A stretch of DNA of 64,000 nt from Archilochus colubris (GCA_023079485.1 CM041083.1:108355554-108419553); one strand, 5' to 3'. Counted from the stretch's first letter, positions 25,470-44,966 are shown. Notes: generated by a model from the letters alone, not told the origin. Made by a program: numbers and translations.

Positions 25470-26987
25470 AGAACGTAAGATAAAGTTTATTGCAGTTTTC
25501 TGAAATTACATCCAGACAGCTTATGTACAAAGCTATGACTGACACCAGTGAATATACTGTAACTCACTGCAGGATGAAATCAGGATGAAGCTCGTGTAGC
25601 CAGTAGCACAATTTCAGCTGCAGTATTTGCTTCATATTCTGTCCACTGGAGAGATTCCCACAAGGGAGCAATTAGATGAATAACAGCGTTACAGTAACTG
25701 TGCACAAAAGTTACATTCTGCAGTTTAATTCCCTTCGGTCAGCAGTCTTGATACACGGGAAGTTATAAAAGCTTTAAGACATAAGATAGATTCAGATGCT
25801 TTAAAAACCACTTAAGACCTTGTATTAAGGAAGTCACCAACAGCAAGATGAAGAGACAAGATCAGCCCAAAGCTATAAACAACTTTGTTCTCCCTTTTTG
25901 TACGCTCCAGCTAAAAGAAACTGGATTTCAATAATGGAACATTCCCACAAAGTGCCCATGAAATTTAGGACAAATACATTTTAACTGGGGCAAATGGCAG
26001 TCCGAAACCTGCCAATTATTTCAAGGTAGGATTGTGAGCAATAAATACATCTATAGTATCCCCACTTAAAATGCTTGCCTTTTAAAAGGTAGCAGGATAA
26101 CTGTTCATTTATCAGCAAAAGCACTTCCCCTAAAGAAAATGATGGTATCGTAATTTTTGAAGATATTAGCCTGACTTTCATTTATTCTTTATATTCCTGG
26201 CATGTATGACTGGCATCAAGTTGGTGGGTTTTTTTATTTTATTCTAATATCAGTAAATGCATTAAATAATAATTGGTATCAATTACACTAAACAGCATGA
26301 AACTAATTCTAAATACCATGGTGTTACCAAATGCCATCTGTGTTAAAGCAATCCGAAGTCAGGAACAGTTTAATTTTCCATGCAGAACCTGCTTAATATA
26401 GGGCTTTGTTTAAAAATTCAAAACTTTTTACAAAAAAATAGCTACTTTGTATTTTTCTGAACAGTTATACAAAATTCTTAAAATCAGCTCTTATCTCAGC
26501 ATACAGTAGAATTGACCCTCATGAAACATGGGCTTAGCTGGGTCACTTCCATGCACTGACCACTCCTGCAGGTTACACAGGCAGCCCCTTGCAAAAATGG
26601 CTCTAACTCACCCATGCCTAAAAGCAATAACCCCCTTCACAGGGTATGGGCTTTATCCTGCTTGTTCACTGGGGATTCCACTGAAGTTTCTGACACGTGA
26701 AGGTTTGGAAGATCAAGTCCTAGGAGTTGATGGAAAGCCACATATTTGAAGGAATAAGCCTGAAGATTTCAGAAAGAGAATCTGACATTCCCTTTTTAAG
26801 ATATGTACAGTCATATATACATATTCACAAATCTGTCCTGTGAAAAGAGGGAGCCTTATTACAGAAACTGTAATTTGTCTCAGTTCATACAATTTAGAAA
26901 GCAAACCAAGAACAAATAAATGTAAATTTATCTATATACATAGTATGACATAACAATTATGGAACAGACAATGCTATACATGATCTC
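25470..26987 (-). other. TMEM50B 3' UTR (inferred)
   Basis: Lies downstream of the TMEM50B stop on the - strand. The best - strand AATAAA is at 25486-25491 (TTTATT on +), giving a 3' UTR of about 1.5 kb, a size reasonable for this gene. Open frames inside are short and unrelated to known proteins. The exact end is inferred. Confidence 0.45.
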
Positions 26988-32989
<6,002 letters not shown>

Positions 32990-34809
32990 CTGAAAAACAG
33001 CCCAAGACGCATTTAAAACAAAACAGTACAATCTCGAGTTGTTTGACAACTGTCACAAGCAAGCTTTACAATGTGTGTGTTGGTTGGTTGGTTGGTTTGG
33101 TTTATTTTTTTTACAGAATTAAGTATTTCATATACTTTCTCAATTCTCTAACAAGCTATACTAAAAAAAAAAAAAACAACGTATCATCCTTCCTCACAAA
33201 CAGAGTTATAAAATCATAACCCCAAAATTTATGCATTACATTAGATTATCACATCTGAAACATAAATTAAATAGAATGTACTGTTTGTTCACATGTATGA
33301 AATACAAAAATAAAAGCAAACAAGAAAGCAGGACTGAAAAAGAAAAAATTTCAAATTTAATTTTCATCTTCAAGTCATGATCCTCTCTTTGGCATTAGCA
33401 GTCAAAAAAAGTAAGATGCAAACAAGAGAGCTCCATATGCAGACCAGAACTTGGTCTCTGAGTCAGGCCAAGGAATCTTGCACAAGATACACGTATTTCC
33501 AGTCTCCAAACAAGACAGATAACATAGCATCTTTCTGACACAGGGAAAAAGGAATCAACTCAGTGAATCAACTAATACCAAGGGTAAAGGACATCCTGCT
33601 TCACAGAGTGAGCTTTAAATACATTTTAAATTTAAATAACTTTACACAGAACTTTAAATACAAGAAGAGGACAGCCAATTAGTATTATAAAGTGACTACT
33701 AAAACAACACAGCTCTCAGTTTGTTGAGAAAGGAGCTTTAAAAGATTCTCCACTACATACCTATTCTCACACTGCAAGACAATTAGCATTTAGTTTGAAC
33801 ATCAGAAGTTTTTCTATTTTGCAGTGATTCACAGCCACTCTATCAGCCATTCTATTTGTTTCAATATTGTCAACTTCTGTATTTTCCCAGCCTCACATAA
33901 ATAATTTCCAGATATTTCATAAAGGCTAACAAAAGACAAATGTCCTTTAGGATTATGTTACAGGAAAGGCTGCTGTAGAACATTTTTCTGGTTAATAATG
34001 ATAATAAGAAGTCTCCACTAAGAAGTGAAATAAATAAATCTATAGACGATAAATAAAATAACAAATAAAATATAAAATAGATAAACCTATAGAAGTGGAA
34101 AATAAATATATAGTTTGCTTACATTATAAACACAGGCCACTTCCTGTGAATAAGATGAAGTTTGTCCTCCTAAATGTAGTTCCAGAAATCCATCCATACT
34201 TATGATACTACCTTAAAATCAATCACTCAAATCCAAGAACTATTTTACTCTTCTACAGTATTTGGGTTCAACTATACGGATGTTTTCCTAGGTTACATTT
34301 TTACCCAGCAATTTTCAAACACTTGTTCCTTCTCCAGCCAAACTGCCACACTGCATTTTACAAACTGCTCCTACAGCCCTTCCTTCTTCTGCCATCTTAA
34401 AATGGTTCCATCTGTATTTTATCTGTTCCTCTTCAAACCCTGTATGGGTCTCTTCCTCAGCCTGCAGTAATCCCTCCCTCTCCTCCCTACACCACAACAC
34501 AGCTCATGGTTCCCATGGCTTCTGTCACTACAGACTACATGGTTCTCAGACAAACATGCTGCATTATTTCTTCTCCCCACTGAACACAGTGGTGGTGATC
34601 TGAAATCTACCAAAGTTACTTTTTTTTTCCTTTGGGATTTTCCCCATAATGGGCTATTTAAATAGGATCAATACAACAAAACAAACCAAAAAAACCTCCT
34701 TCAAACTGAATGAAAAATTCTATTGCCACTCAGAAAGCAGGTCAAGAAAAGCCACTGGATAAAACAATTTCAGATATGTCAACAACAAAACAAATTACTT
34801 TTCACCCTT

Positions 34810-35276
34810 TACTTGGATGCCATCCCAGAGGCACCTCCACAGAGATGTGCTGACAGGAAACTCGTGAATTTCAGCAAGAATTCCCCAGTCTTGCAGCTGG
34901 GGAGGAACAACCCCAAACAACCCCCCTCAACACGTACATGCTTGGGGCCACCCAGCTGGACAGCAGTGTGACAGAAAAGGACCTGGGGGTCTTGGTGGGC
35001 ACCAAGCTGAACATAAGCCAACCATGTCGCCTTGTGACAAAGAAGGGGAACAGTACCCTGGGCTGCATTAGGAGGAGTGTTGCTAACAAGTCAAGAGATG
35101 TGATCTTTCCCTTCTGCTCAGCACTTCTGAGCTGCTCTTATACACATCTGGAGCACCCCATCCTTGGAGATATTCATAAGCTGTCTGGGCAATTGGCTCT
35201 GGAGGTCCCACTTGAGCAGGGGGATTGCACCAGGTGACCTCCAGAGGTGCCTTTCAATCTCAACCCTTCTGTGATA
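34810..35276 (+). mobile_element. CR1 LINE 3' region in TMEM50B intron 1
   Basis: Matches the CR1 ORF2 C-terminus (MLGATQLDSSVTEKDLGVLV, GCIRRSVANKSRDVI) and a degraded 3' end finishing CCCTTCTGTGATACTT. There are internal deletions relative to a complete tail. Antisense to TMEM50B. Confidence 0.88.
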
Positions 35277-36664
35277 CTTAAATAGCCTGTTAAATTCTTC
35301 AGTGATTTATTGAAAGAAACCTTACTGCTTCAAAAATACTCCAGTTCAAATGTCTGAAACAAAATGACAAAAATTCATTCCCTCTTATGATTTAAAAGGG
35401 ATATATAGCTTGTTTTGCCAGTTCAAAAACTGACTAGCATTTACCCAAGTAAAACCCCTGCAAAGTCAGAAACTATAAACATCATGGATATGATACATTG
35501 TACAAAAAAAAAACAAACCCTGTCTTAAAAAGTTTTAAACATTAGTGAGAAAACAGCGGCATTTTGCTCACTTCAAAAATAAAAGACAAAATCTCTCAAA
35601 ACTTAATTGTATTGGATATCAAATGGAGTTTTCACAGCTATATTAGTGACAAACTAGTGAAGACTAAAGAAGGTTTTTTGTGGTGTTGTTTTTTTTTTTT
35701 ATTGTTTCTAAGATGCAAGGCAACCTTCTGCCAAAGCATATTATGTTAACAGAAATTGTATTTTAGGTGCTTAATACCTGCTCACAAATACCTTGCTTTA
35801 GCCTTGACTTTGTGCTTAGGAGAGAAGCACCCTATTTAATGTGAACAGGTGAGAGAAACACTATCTGGTGGCATTCTTTCCACAACAAAGACTGGTAACT
35901 GACAACACAATTTTCTTGTTTCACTGGAATAAGACAACAAACACGGAGAAACAAAGTGCAGAGAATGTGCAACAGAACAGAGGGGAGAATTCCACAATTA
36001 TTTCTACATGTGTCTAATGCCAGAAAGTACCTGTTATTTCAAAGAAAGCCCAATGGCAGAGCAGGCATGCAAGAATACAAACGGCAGTAAAAGGAAACAA
36101 AGGTGATAATACCACTGGCCCTTTTGTCAGATGATCTAAACATTAACCAGTACCACTCAAAATTCTGCAAAAGAGTCTTTCAAAGATATATTTCAGGAGA
36201 GGCCCAATTAACAGTAAAAATAATTAGCCATTTCTCTCACTACTGACATAGCTCCATCTGAGTAGACTTCACAGATTCATGACTAGAAAGCAGTGACACA
36301 CCATTTCTTCCAGCATTACTGAGTCCACGTTCTCTGACCAACATATTAATATTTCTGTGAACAGACAATGCCACTGCTCATGAAACATGCACCTGACTGA
36401 GCACACCCAGGTGTGGAGGGTACAACCAATAAGGGCTGTGGGGTTTCCATAAAAAAAGGACTGCAAGGTCACAGGAAAACTAATCCAACCTGAAGTATAA
36501 CCAACTACTTTTCCATAGTTTTTAAGCCTTTTGGAGGAGGGGCATAGTGCCTATGAGACTTACTAGAAGGACATGCAGCACAGAGCCAACCCAAATGCAA
36601 CAGGGCTGTTCACTCTCTCACAAGCTGTTAAATACCTTGCTATCATACAATACTAGTTTCAATA

Positions 36665-37108
36665 GGCTAGAGGCACAGGTTGCCATACAAAGGGACCTGG
36701 AACAGCTCTCCTAAGAATAAAGGCTGAGAGAGTTGGCATTGTTGAGCCTACAGAAAGTATCAGAGGAGACCTTATTTTGGCCTTTTAATATATAAAGGAG
36801 ACTTGTAAGAAAGATGGAGAGGACTTTTTACCAAGGCCTGTTGTGACAGGACAAGGTTACCCGAAAGAGGAGAGGTTTAAATTAGATATCAGAAAGAAAT
36901 TCTTTACTGTGAGGATGGTCAGACACTGGAACAGGTTGCCTGGAGTTGTGGATGTCCCCTCCCTGGAAGTGTTCCAAGACCAGGCTGGATGGGGCTTTCA
37001 GCAACCTGGTCTAATGAAAGATGGCAGGGGGGTCCTGTCCCTAGCAGGGGGTGTGGACTAGATGAACTCTGAAGGTCTCTTCCAACCCAAATCATTGTGT
37101 TAGTGTTC
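36665..37108 (+). mobile_element. CR1 LINE 3' region in TMEM50B intron 1 (second copy)
   Basis: Contains FKLDIRKKFFTVRMVRHWNR, the VPSLEVFQDQAGW segment and the GAAGGTCTCTTCCAACCC end. Antisense to TMEM50B and decayed. Confidence 0.9.
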
Positions 37109-38451
37109 CATATGTATGTAGTGCTCAGCCCTCTTAGAAAAGAAAGAAGAAAATAATAATCTGTTTCAGCTGGGAAAGAGCTGTGGCATTGTCAAGCGAG
37201 ACACAAAAGCCAGATTAAGGCTTATCCTCCCATGGATTAATATGGACACATAAATTGGTTTTACTGCAAATATATCCTACTACATAGACAAGAAAATTCT
37301 CATGAAGACAGATGCTTTCAGATTACTTTCTTTCTTAAATAAATGTACAAAACACCCTCTCTTGGTTTAAACTTATACATCCACATACTTCACGGCAAAG
37401 AAACAGGTAAAACTCCTTGCATTAGCTGTCCTTCAATGCCCTTCCTCCCACCTGTCTCCTCCCCTTTTCCAAGGGCACAAAGCCTCTCCCACTGTTCTCA
37501 GGGAATATTCTCACTCATGTCCAATACACAAAAACACAGGAATGCTTGCAGGAAGAAAGCAGTGCCTGAAGAACTAACAAGGAAAGCTACATTCACTGTA
37601 AAAATAACACCTGGTAGACGATAGCACTCAGGTTAAAACAGCTGGCATATTATTCAGACCAAGAAAGTTAAATGAAAACACACAAACTGGAGATCAAAGT
37701 TTTCATCTTAAAATCCCTTTCTGTATCGCTCCAAGTTATCTTCTTTGAACAAAATATTAAAGAAGTTGCAAGAAAATACAAAAGAAGCCTGCAAAAAGAA
37801 AAAATGTGCAAGGGCCCCTGAACATCAGAACCTCCTGTTTCCAAAGGATAAAGATAGACAGAAGGAAGAGATGTAAAGTCATTAGGAAACTCCTATTTTC
37901 CTTAAAGAAGATGGCACCTTCCACAAGCAACCAAACAGAATATGCTTTAAGCTACATGATTTCCTATACACATATACTCTGAAAAGGTATTTGGTAGTTA
38001 CTTTCTATCGAGCTCGCTGTAATTTCTAAAGGGTCTTCAGATTACTCACTCATTTCAGTAATTACATGCAGTTTCAGTTTCCTATACACAACACAATGCT
38101 GTATTACAGAAAGAGAAAATAAAGGAACTTTGAAAATAACTTACACAAAAATAAGGCTATGTAGCTGAATTATTTAACAGGCAATAGCCTTACACAAATC
38201 TCTGTGATGCTCAGCCCCAGAGCACCTGGCTACAGCAACTATCCCTTAAGAGTGCTATTAAAGTTTGAAGACTTGAGAGAGGGAGGAAAAAAGATCAATT
38301 CTGCAATTATCTGCAGGCCTATTTATGCTCGTAAGAGTACACTCTGTGCATCAACATTTATTTAATGGGCTCAGGCCATGACGGGACAGTAAGAGGCAGA
38401 ATCCCAGAGCTGCAAAGTCCTGACAATAACAGTTACGCTGAGAGCAGCAGT

Positions 38452-38456
<5 letters not shown>

Positions 38457-38483
<27 letters not shown>
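38457..38483 (+). repeat. Poly(A) tract of 27 nt
   Basis: Uninterrupted A run immediately before the CpG island (oligo-T on the TMEM50B strand). Confidence 0.9.
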
Positions 38484-38484
<1 letters not shown>

Positions 38485-38499
38485 AATTTACGGACCATT

Positions 38500-39620
38500 C
38501 CATCTACAGATCTCCAACTCCGCTCAGTGCCACCGTTCCCTGTCCCTGATGCGGACAATGACAAGCTAAGAAAAACCCGACCCCGGCCCTGCGGCGGCCC
38601 CGCTGCTCCCCTGACCACCCCGGCGATTTCCTGCGGCCGAGGTCACGACAGAGCGAAAGGTGACGGCTGCGACGTGAGGGGCAGATCGGGACGGCCGGGC
38701 ACCCCCCACCCCAAGGCCGAGGCGAGTACCGAGGGGTGGCACGGGAGCCGCAGGCACCGGGAAGGGGCGGGCCGGGAGAAGCCGTCCCAGGCTCCGAGCT
38801 CAAGTGCGGGCAAGAGTCGCTGCTCCTCGGGCCGGGAGAGCCGCGGAGGGTCCCTCACGGACGGCGAGGAGAAGAGGGAGAGGGGGAGAGGAAGGGGAAT
38901 TGGGGAGAGGGGGAGAGGACGGGGGAATGAGGAGAGGGGGAAATGGAGAGAGGGGGAGACGGGGAGAGAGCCCCGGGACGCGCGAGGGCCCTTGGCCGGC
39001 AGAAGCAATGGGGTTCGCGCTGCCGCCAGGCACGGATGTCCCCCGCCACCCAGCCCCCTACCCCGCGGCCCCCCACCCCGCCCCTCGCCCGCACCGGAGC
39101 GGCAGGGAAGCACCGGCCGCACGTACCCCCCTGTCCTGGGCAAGACTCTTCCGGCTGCGGTGAGCGGGGGCGGGGGGCAGAGACCGGAGAGCGACGCGGC
39201 CGTCCACCAATCGGAAGGCGGCGCTGTGCGTCAGCGGAGGCCGGGTGAAGGCGGGGCGCCACGATTGGTGGAGGCGGCATTCTACGCCAGCGGCCGCAAC
39301 GGCAGGTGGGGGGAGGGGCCGCCACATGCCCCGCCCCCTCGTCCCCTGGGCAGGGAGGGGTGGGGTGGGTCCCGGCTTCCCACCCACCCCCCAGTGTACC
39401 CGGTTAACGGAGACCCCTGGAGGCTGAGGGGTTGGGCTGTCGCTTCAGACGAGTGGAACCGTGCTGGTGACCCACGTCGTCTTGTCAACCTTATCGCCCG
39501 TCGCCTTGCACTGTCTCGCGAGGAAAGTACGGCGCCGCGACCCCATCGTGGTCCAGCAGGTCCCGTGTTGGAGCGTACGTACCTCCTCCCGAACTGCTGG
39601 CACACCTCAGCCCTCTGTCT
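38500..39620 (-). promoter_or_regulatory. CpG island, TMEM50B promoter
   Basis: Strongly GC- and CpG-rich. On the - strand a good donor (GTACGT, reading down from 39,126) would end a non-coding exon 1 at about 39,127 that could splice to the acceptor above 32,989. CCAAT-type boxes (ATTGG on +) lie near 39,207 and 39,263, just upstream of that exon. The large overlapping open frames here (up to 366 codons) are low-complexity and on both strands, so they are not credible genes. Confidence 0.75.
38868..38972 (+). repeat. G/A-rich purine tract inside the CpG island
   Basis: About 100 nt of GGGGAGAG-type units almost free of pyrimidines on the + strand, with many G runs of four or five. Potential for G-quadruplex or triplex structure, in the TMEM50B first intron near its start. 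Confidence 0.8.
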
Positions 39621-39884
39621 GGTGTAATGAAAACTAACGGGATTAATAAGCAATCCTGCTTTCAGCTGTCCAGAAAGAAGCATCTGAACTATTTATTTCT
39701 GGCTTCCCAGACAGCCTCAACACAGCCCAAGTGGTTATTGCATGGCATGTATGACATCGTCGTTAGCACCTTCCAGATGTCATGGTCTTCCTCCTCACAT
39801 TCCTGTTTCCCAGATTCAGGGAGAAGCATTGAGAGCAATGCCAGAGGAAAGCAGTGCCGGAGCAGAGAGGGAGATCGGTGAGAG

Positions 39885-40600
39885 GGGTAAGGTGCCCTGA
39901 ACAGAGATTTTCCCCTACAGCCCATGGTTAGATGGCAGGCTGTCCCCTGCAACACATGGAGCAGACCCTGAAGGAGCAGATGTTGTGGACCGGCAGGTCA
40001 TGAAGGATCCCGCTGGAGCAGTTTGGGACCTGCAGCTCACAGAGCAGATGCTGAGGACCTGCAGCCATTTGGTGACTGTTCCTCAAGTAGCCCACAGCTT
40101 TGTGGGCTGCCTGCTCTGGGGCATCTTGCTCCTAAGGGATTGTGCCTCACAGGAGGGGCTCACGTTGGAGAGGTTTGTGAAGGACTTTCTCCTGTGGGAG
40201 GGACCCCACGTAGGAGTAGGGGAAGACTGTGAGGAATCCTTCTCCTTGAAGAAGAAGGAGTAGCATAAAACAACCTGTGATGTTCAGACAGAAAAACGCA
40301 CTCCCTGTCCCCCCGTGTGGCTGTGGGGGAGGAAGTAGAGATACTGGAACAAGTAATTTGGGCCCAGGAAGAAGGGAGGGGTGGTATAAAAGTATCTAAG
40401 TTCTGGTTTTTGTTTTCTCCTTGCCTTATTTTGATTTGATTAATGATAAATTAAATTGATCTTTTTCCCCAAGTTGAGTATGATTTGCCCATGACCTGAA
40501 TTGGCAAGTGGAACCTTCACAGTCCTTATCCTGACCCACAAGGTTTTAGGTAGATTTTCTTGCCATCTCGAAATGGGGGAGAGGGAGTGAGCATGGTTCA
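39885..40600 (+). mobile_element. ERV LTR-like element (+ orientation)
   Basis: Resembles a widespread bird LTR: a GGAGGGACCCCACGTAGGAG block, a TATAAAA box (about 40,385-40,391), and a TGATAAATTAAATTGATC segment followed by a TTTGCCCATGACCTGAATTG-like stretch. The ends were not resolved and no internal retroviral genes adjoin it, so it is a solo or truncated LTR. The family is from memory of avian repeats and not searched. Confidence 0.55.
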
Positions 40601-42370
40601 TTGTTATTGGATAGGCTCAAAACACAACATGCCCAAAGACCAACTGACCCAAAACTTTTGATTAACACAGGGTTCTGTTCTGGCCAATTTTTTGCTAAAG
40701 CACTGGAAAATGCCATGCCAGCATCAGAGGCACTTTAAGAAAGAATCATCTTCTTGAAAAATACAGATTATTGTCAATTATGAAAGATTTGATACCAAGC
40801 TCTTAGAGACTCTAAAGCAAAATGTTGAATTAAGTACCAAAGGTGACCTAACCACCCCTGAAAATTCACATTCAGATAACACAAAAAAAGCAGTCAGTCT
40901 GAAAAGTGAGTAGAAATTTAAGAGTGGAATAGGATAAACAAAAGTAAGGCATTCCGTGAAGATTGCTCAAGAACAATGACCAGGACTACAGAAAGCAGCA
41001 CTGTGAGAGGCCCATAAAGATGCTATAGAATGGCTACAGAATGTTCAGTTTCTCATAAAAGACAGCTGTAAGCCTATAAGTCCTACTCAAATTTAGAGGG
41101 TCCACCCAAAGCCATCTTCCCTCAGCTTACCTCTTTTTTTCCTTCAATTGTATCTGCTTACTGTGTTCGACAGGGCTTTTGATTACGACCACATCCCCAT
41201 TTCTGCATGAAAATCTAATAAAATATATATGACTTAAAAGATGGCTTCTGTACATTCTGTTTTCTATTCTGTGGCAAATCAGTTCCACCAGGTCTGGAGC
41301 TGAGTTTTGCTTGAAGCAGCTCCTCCTTTCTCACTTTATTTGACCTTGAGAAGAGGCTATGCACTGCAATGAGGATCAACTGGTTCTAACTTGTGAAGCT
41401 CAGCAAAGAAGAAGCTTGTAGCCAAACTCTTGCCTTGCTTTTTATTGACAAAGATCATAGCCATTTTTATAGTAATTCACCCATGCCTACTCTCCCACCT
41501 CAATTTCTGTTAATGCATGTGCCATCATCTCATCCTCATCTAGATGCATTACATGCCCTTTTCTTTCCCTTTATCTCCTCCCTCCTTTCCAAGCTTTTCC
41601 TGTTACTCCTCCCACTTGACAGTTTCTGTTCTCATAAGAGCTGATTGCAGCTGTGGGAAGGCAAACTGTGGTTGCCACATCCAGGGAACCACAACTGGTA
41701 GGGCAACAACCTCCAGGGAGACACCACATATCCTCTTCTCCCCTATAGGGTCAGTTTCTTCCCCAAAGATTTACCACGTGCCTTTGTCTCTTACAGCATG
41801 CCCTGCTCTTGCTTATCATTACTTTTATTCCTTCTCAGAGCTTTCTCTGAACCTCCATGTGCATCCCAAGCAGTGTTATTACAGAACAGAAAGATATTTA
41901 TAAGGCCTCAACATTTACAGTGTATGTAGAAACTCCTCCACTGAATATACAGCTGTATGTCTTTTCCTTTTACTGGAAAGTGCTAGTACTGCTTGAGCGA
42001 GCCATCAGATTGTTGGGCAAGAAAAGACTTCTGACTCTGTGAAAAACTGGTATCTCAATTAATATATCCCAATAATAACTATCTCATATTTTGTTACTTG
42101 GATAAGCCTTTCAAGCCACACAGCACACAGTAATTAGATCAACACACAAGGTGTTCTGGGAATAAACAATGTGTATTTGGATTTGGAATCTGCAATGATT
42201 TAACCCTCTTGAGGTCACTAGTAAGCTAACAGGTATAAAATTCAAAGCAACAGTCTAGTGTTAGGTAGAAAAATGCCCTCTGAAGGCTTCTGTTTCGGGT
42301 TTTTCTAATTCATATGCAGTATGAAGTATTACTTGTTCTAGAAGTCCTGACTAAATACAGCTTTTCAGAG
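40601..42370. other. Intergenic, no gene seen
   Basis: Unique-looking sequence between two LTR-like elements. A few open frames of 60-120 codons have no family resemblance or coding-type composition. Confidence 0.5.
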
Positions 42371-42372
42371 TT

Positions 42373-43228
42373 TGTGAGTTCAGAACAACAAAAAATATAG
42401 ACCAGCCTATTACAGTCCAAGGTAACATTTATTTTTGTTTTGGATCTGTGAAACAAAAGTCCAGCCATCGAAGGGTCAGGTGAAAGCAGACTTTTGACAA
42501 TTGACACAAGCATAACGATAGAGCCAGGCAAAAAAAGGAGAAGAAGATACAAAGAGAGAGAAGAGAGAGAAATGGGAGAGAAAAGGGTATGAGAAAGGTA
42601 AGAAAGAATGACAGAGAGAGAGAGAAAGCGGGAGAGAGTCACCAGCAGGGGTGCAGCTGTCCAGCGAGTTTCTTCAAGATGTCGCTGATCCTGGACAGGG
42701 TCCGATGCGAGATGGCGGTGGGTCAAGAGATGACCAATCAGTCACAGCCTGGACAGTCATATATACCCCCGAGTTCCTTTTGTTCCGAAGGGGCAGCTGT
42801 CAGTCAGCTGCCACAGAAGCCAGGAGCATTGGCGTCAGAGCCCTTGCAAACAGGTTTGCCTGGAAGGGGGGCTTCCAGCACACAGGTCTTATCTCCTTCC
42901 AGGCATCATTCCTGCTCCGTTCCATCCCCCTCAGCCAGGTACATCAGCATAAGTACAAACAAGGTGGCTTCCTCCAGCCTGGCCAGGGTAATCACGCCTG
43001 GAGGGACTTCCCAGCATTGCAGGCCCTCTGAAAAGGGGAGAAGTCTACACCCAGCCCTTAGTTCTCAGTTCTTATCTCTTTCCAGGCATCACCCCCTGCT
43101 AAGCTCTGGCCAGGCCAGGTCCTCCACCCTAGCCGGGGCTATTCACTTTAAAATTGTTCTTTTGAGACAATTTCAAATCAGTGAGATCAGACTCTCACAA
43201 ACCCTGCAAAAATTTACTCCTCCACACA
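42373..43228 (-). mobile_element. Probable solo LTR (- orientation)
   Basis: Read on the - strand, a TGTGTGGAGGAG start near 43,228 leads into a GC-rich U3, an inverted CCAAT box (GATTGGTCA), a TATATATGACTG box near 42,755-42,765, a pyrimidine-rich stretch, and an AATAAA near 42,428-42,434. This order fits U3-R-U5. I could not match target duplications at the ends, so the limits are provisional. The open frame of 214 codons on + across it is a by-product. Confidence 0.5.
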
Positions 43229-44950
43229 CCTAGGGAAAATAAAATTTAATATTTTTTTTTCATCATGATTGCATTAATTGTAGAAGAAGTGGATACTTAT
43301 GCCTGCCAATTTTTCATTACAACAGTATAAGGCTGATTTAAAGTGCAATGAGTCAGATTACATCTACCCCATATAAAACCCAGTAGTTTTAAAAGGAACA
43401 TAAAAATCACTTGGTATGCTGACTCATCCATTACAACAACTTAAATATTTAAACTGCTAATACTTACCTGGATTTCATCAAAGCTGGATTTACTGCAGTC
43501 TGGTTTTTATTTACTCTTGTGCAATGATTTTGATTTGCAATTAGCTCTTCCTAAATTTGTCACTGGATTAGTTTAAACATCAATTTAGATGAAGTTTATG
43601 TAGACCATAATGAGAATTACAATCTGATCTTTTTAAGTGTACTGTGCCAACAGACTTCCGTGAAAATATGTTTAATTTTCAGCTTTAATTAAAAGCAGAA
43701 ACACATGGATAAGTAAATGAAAGAAATTCATTCACATACCTGCTAAAACAAAGAGGTCATGAATTCAAAGTTTCCCAATCTCACCCAGTCCCACCCTGAA
43801 ATCTCAGTCAATCACATCCTTATCACAAAGGAAAGGACACCAATCTGCACTCTTTACTAAGTCCTCAGAAACAGGACTGCCATGTAACCTGAAGACCATA
43901 CAGGCAACAGATCACTTTGCACATAATACTGTTCTTTTTAATTTTACTACCTTAATTCCTTAAAAAAATGTGTTAAAGGAAGCTGAGATTAGCCCTGTGT
44001 TCTAAAACATGACAACATCTTGCCATTATTATTTATTTGCCACATCACAAAGGCTTGGAAGACCCATAGTGTTTACCAGTACACGACTTATATTCAATTA
44101 TATTACCAGATTATCTGACAAATGATATTTCAATCAATCCATTCTACCAGCAAATACAATCATGTTCTGCCTGTATTTTAAGACCTCATCTAAATGAGCA
44201 AAAGCATAGACTGTGCAGTGTTACCTGCCCAAAGCAAACACACTAACCCAGACTCTGCTGGTGCTGGGGCCTCTGCCAAAGCTGCAATGTCTGAAATTCT
44301 TGAGTAGAAATTGCCCCTATCATACTCGGGGCCACCTGGGGACGCCTTCCCACTGACTGCCAAGGTCACAGGACAACTCCTACACAGGCAGGCACAGCGA
44401 CAGTCAGTCACAGGAGCAAAATACATATATATTTCATATTTTCATATTTCGTACTTCCAGTAAGCTGATACCAGTACTCAAAAATATTTAAATGGTGCAA
44501 GTAATTTTGAAAATTTCTATTCCCACCTCCTCTTGCCTCCAAAAAGGCATGTGACTAGGCTACAGTTTTACACAATCTTCCTTATTTGCTTGGATGCTTT
44601 CCAAGACCTCCCTTGTGTGTTAAAAGCCAGATCCAAAAATGCACTTCAACAGCATACAGTCCAAATCCAGATATCCAGAACTCTCCCTTCATGCCCATTT
44701 AATTTAACCTTGAGGACATTAATGTACTTCTAAAAAAATGCATAAAAGCTGTCAATAATTTATGTGCTGTAAGCATTTATATAACAAAGGATAAAGGTCA
44801 AGGAGGGCACAGCAGGACTTTTACTTCCACTTTGTCTTTAATGTGTTTCTCCTATGCCTCAGTTTCACCTTTTGGAGAGATAACAGACTGTAAAAATGAT
44901 TATTTTCTATGCTAAGGTGAAGCATTAATTTAAGTAGAACTAAAATGAGC
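43229..44950. other. Intergenic between LTR and DNAJC28 3' end
   Basis: Nothing recognised. A GC-richer patch at 44,220-44,420 stands out from its AT-rich flanks and is open on the - strand for 78 codons, without similarity that I know. Confidence 0.45.
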
Positions 44951-44966
44951 TGCAAGGATAACTGAA

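Larger units (their letters stand above)
32990..38450 (-). other. TMEM50B intron 1
   Basis: About 6 kb. It holds two CR1 copies (34.8 and 36.7 kb), a (GGTT)n run near 33,080-33,100 and several A tracts, the longest at 38,457-38,483. No other exon was recognised. Confidence 0.65.

Noticed and set aside
38527..39627. 366-codon open frame on + in the CpG island
   Set aside because: Low-complexity G/R/P-rich product, overlapping open frames on both strands, no start context or homology; explained by stop-poor GC-rich DNA at the TMEM50B promoter.
42589..43233. 214-codon open frame on +
   Set aside because: Lies antisense across the probable LTR and shows no protein family features.
44190..44426. 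78-codon - strand frame in a GC-rich patch
   Set aside because: Could be part of a repeat but no family was recognised; not supported as a gene.
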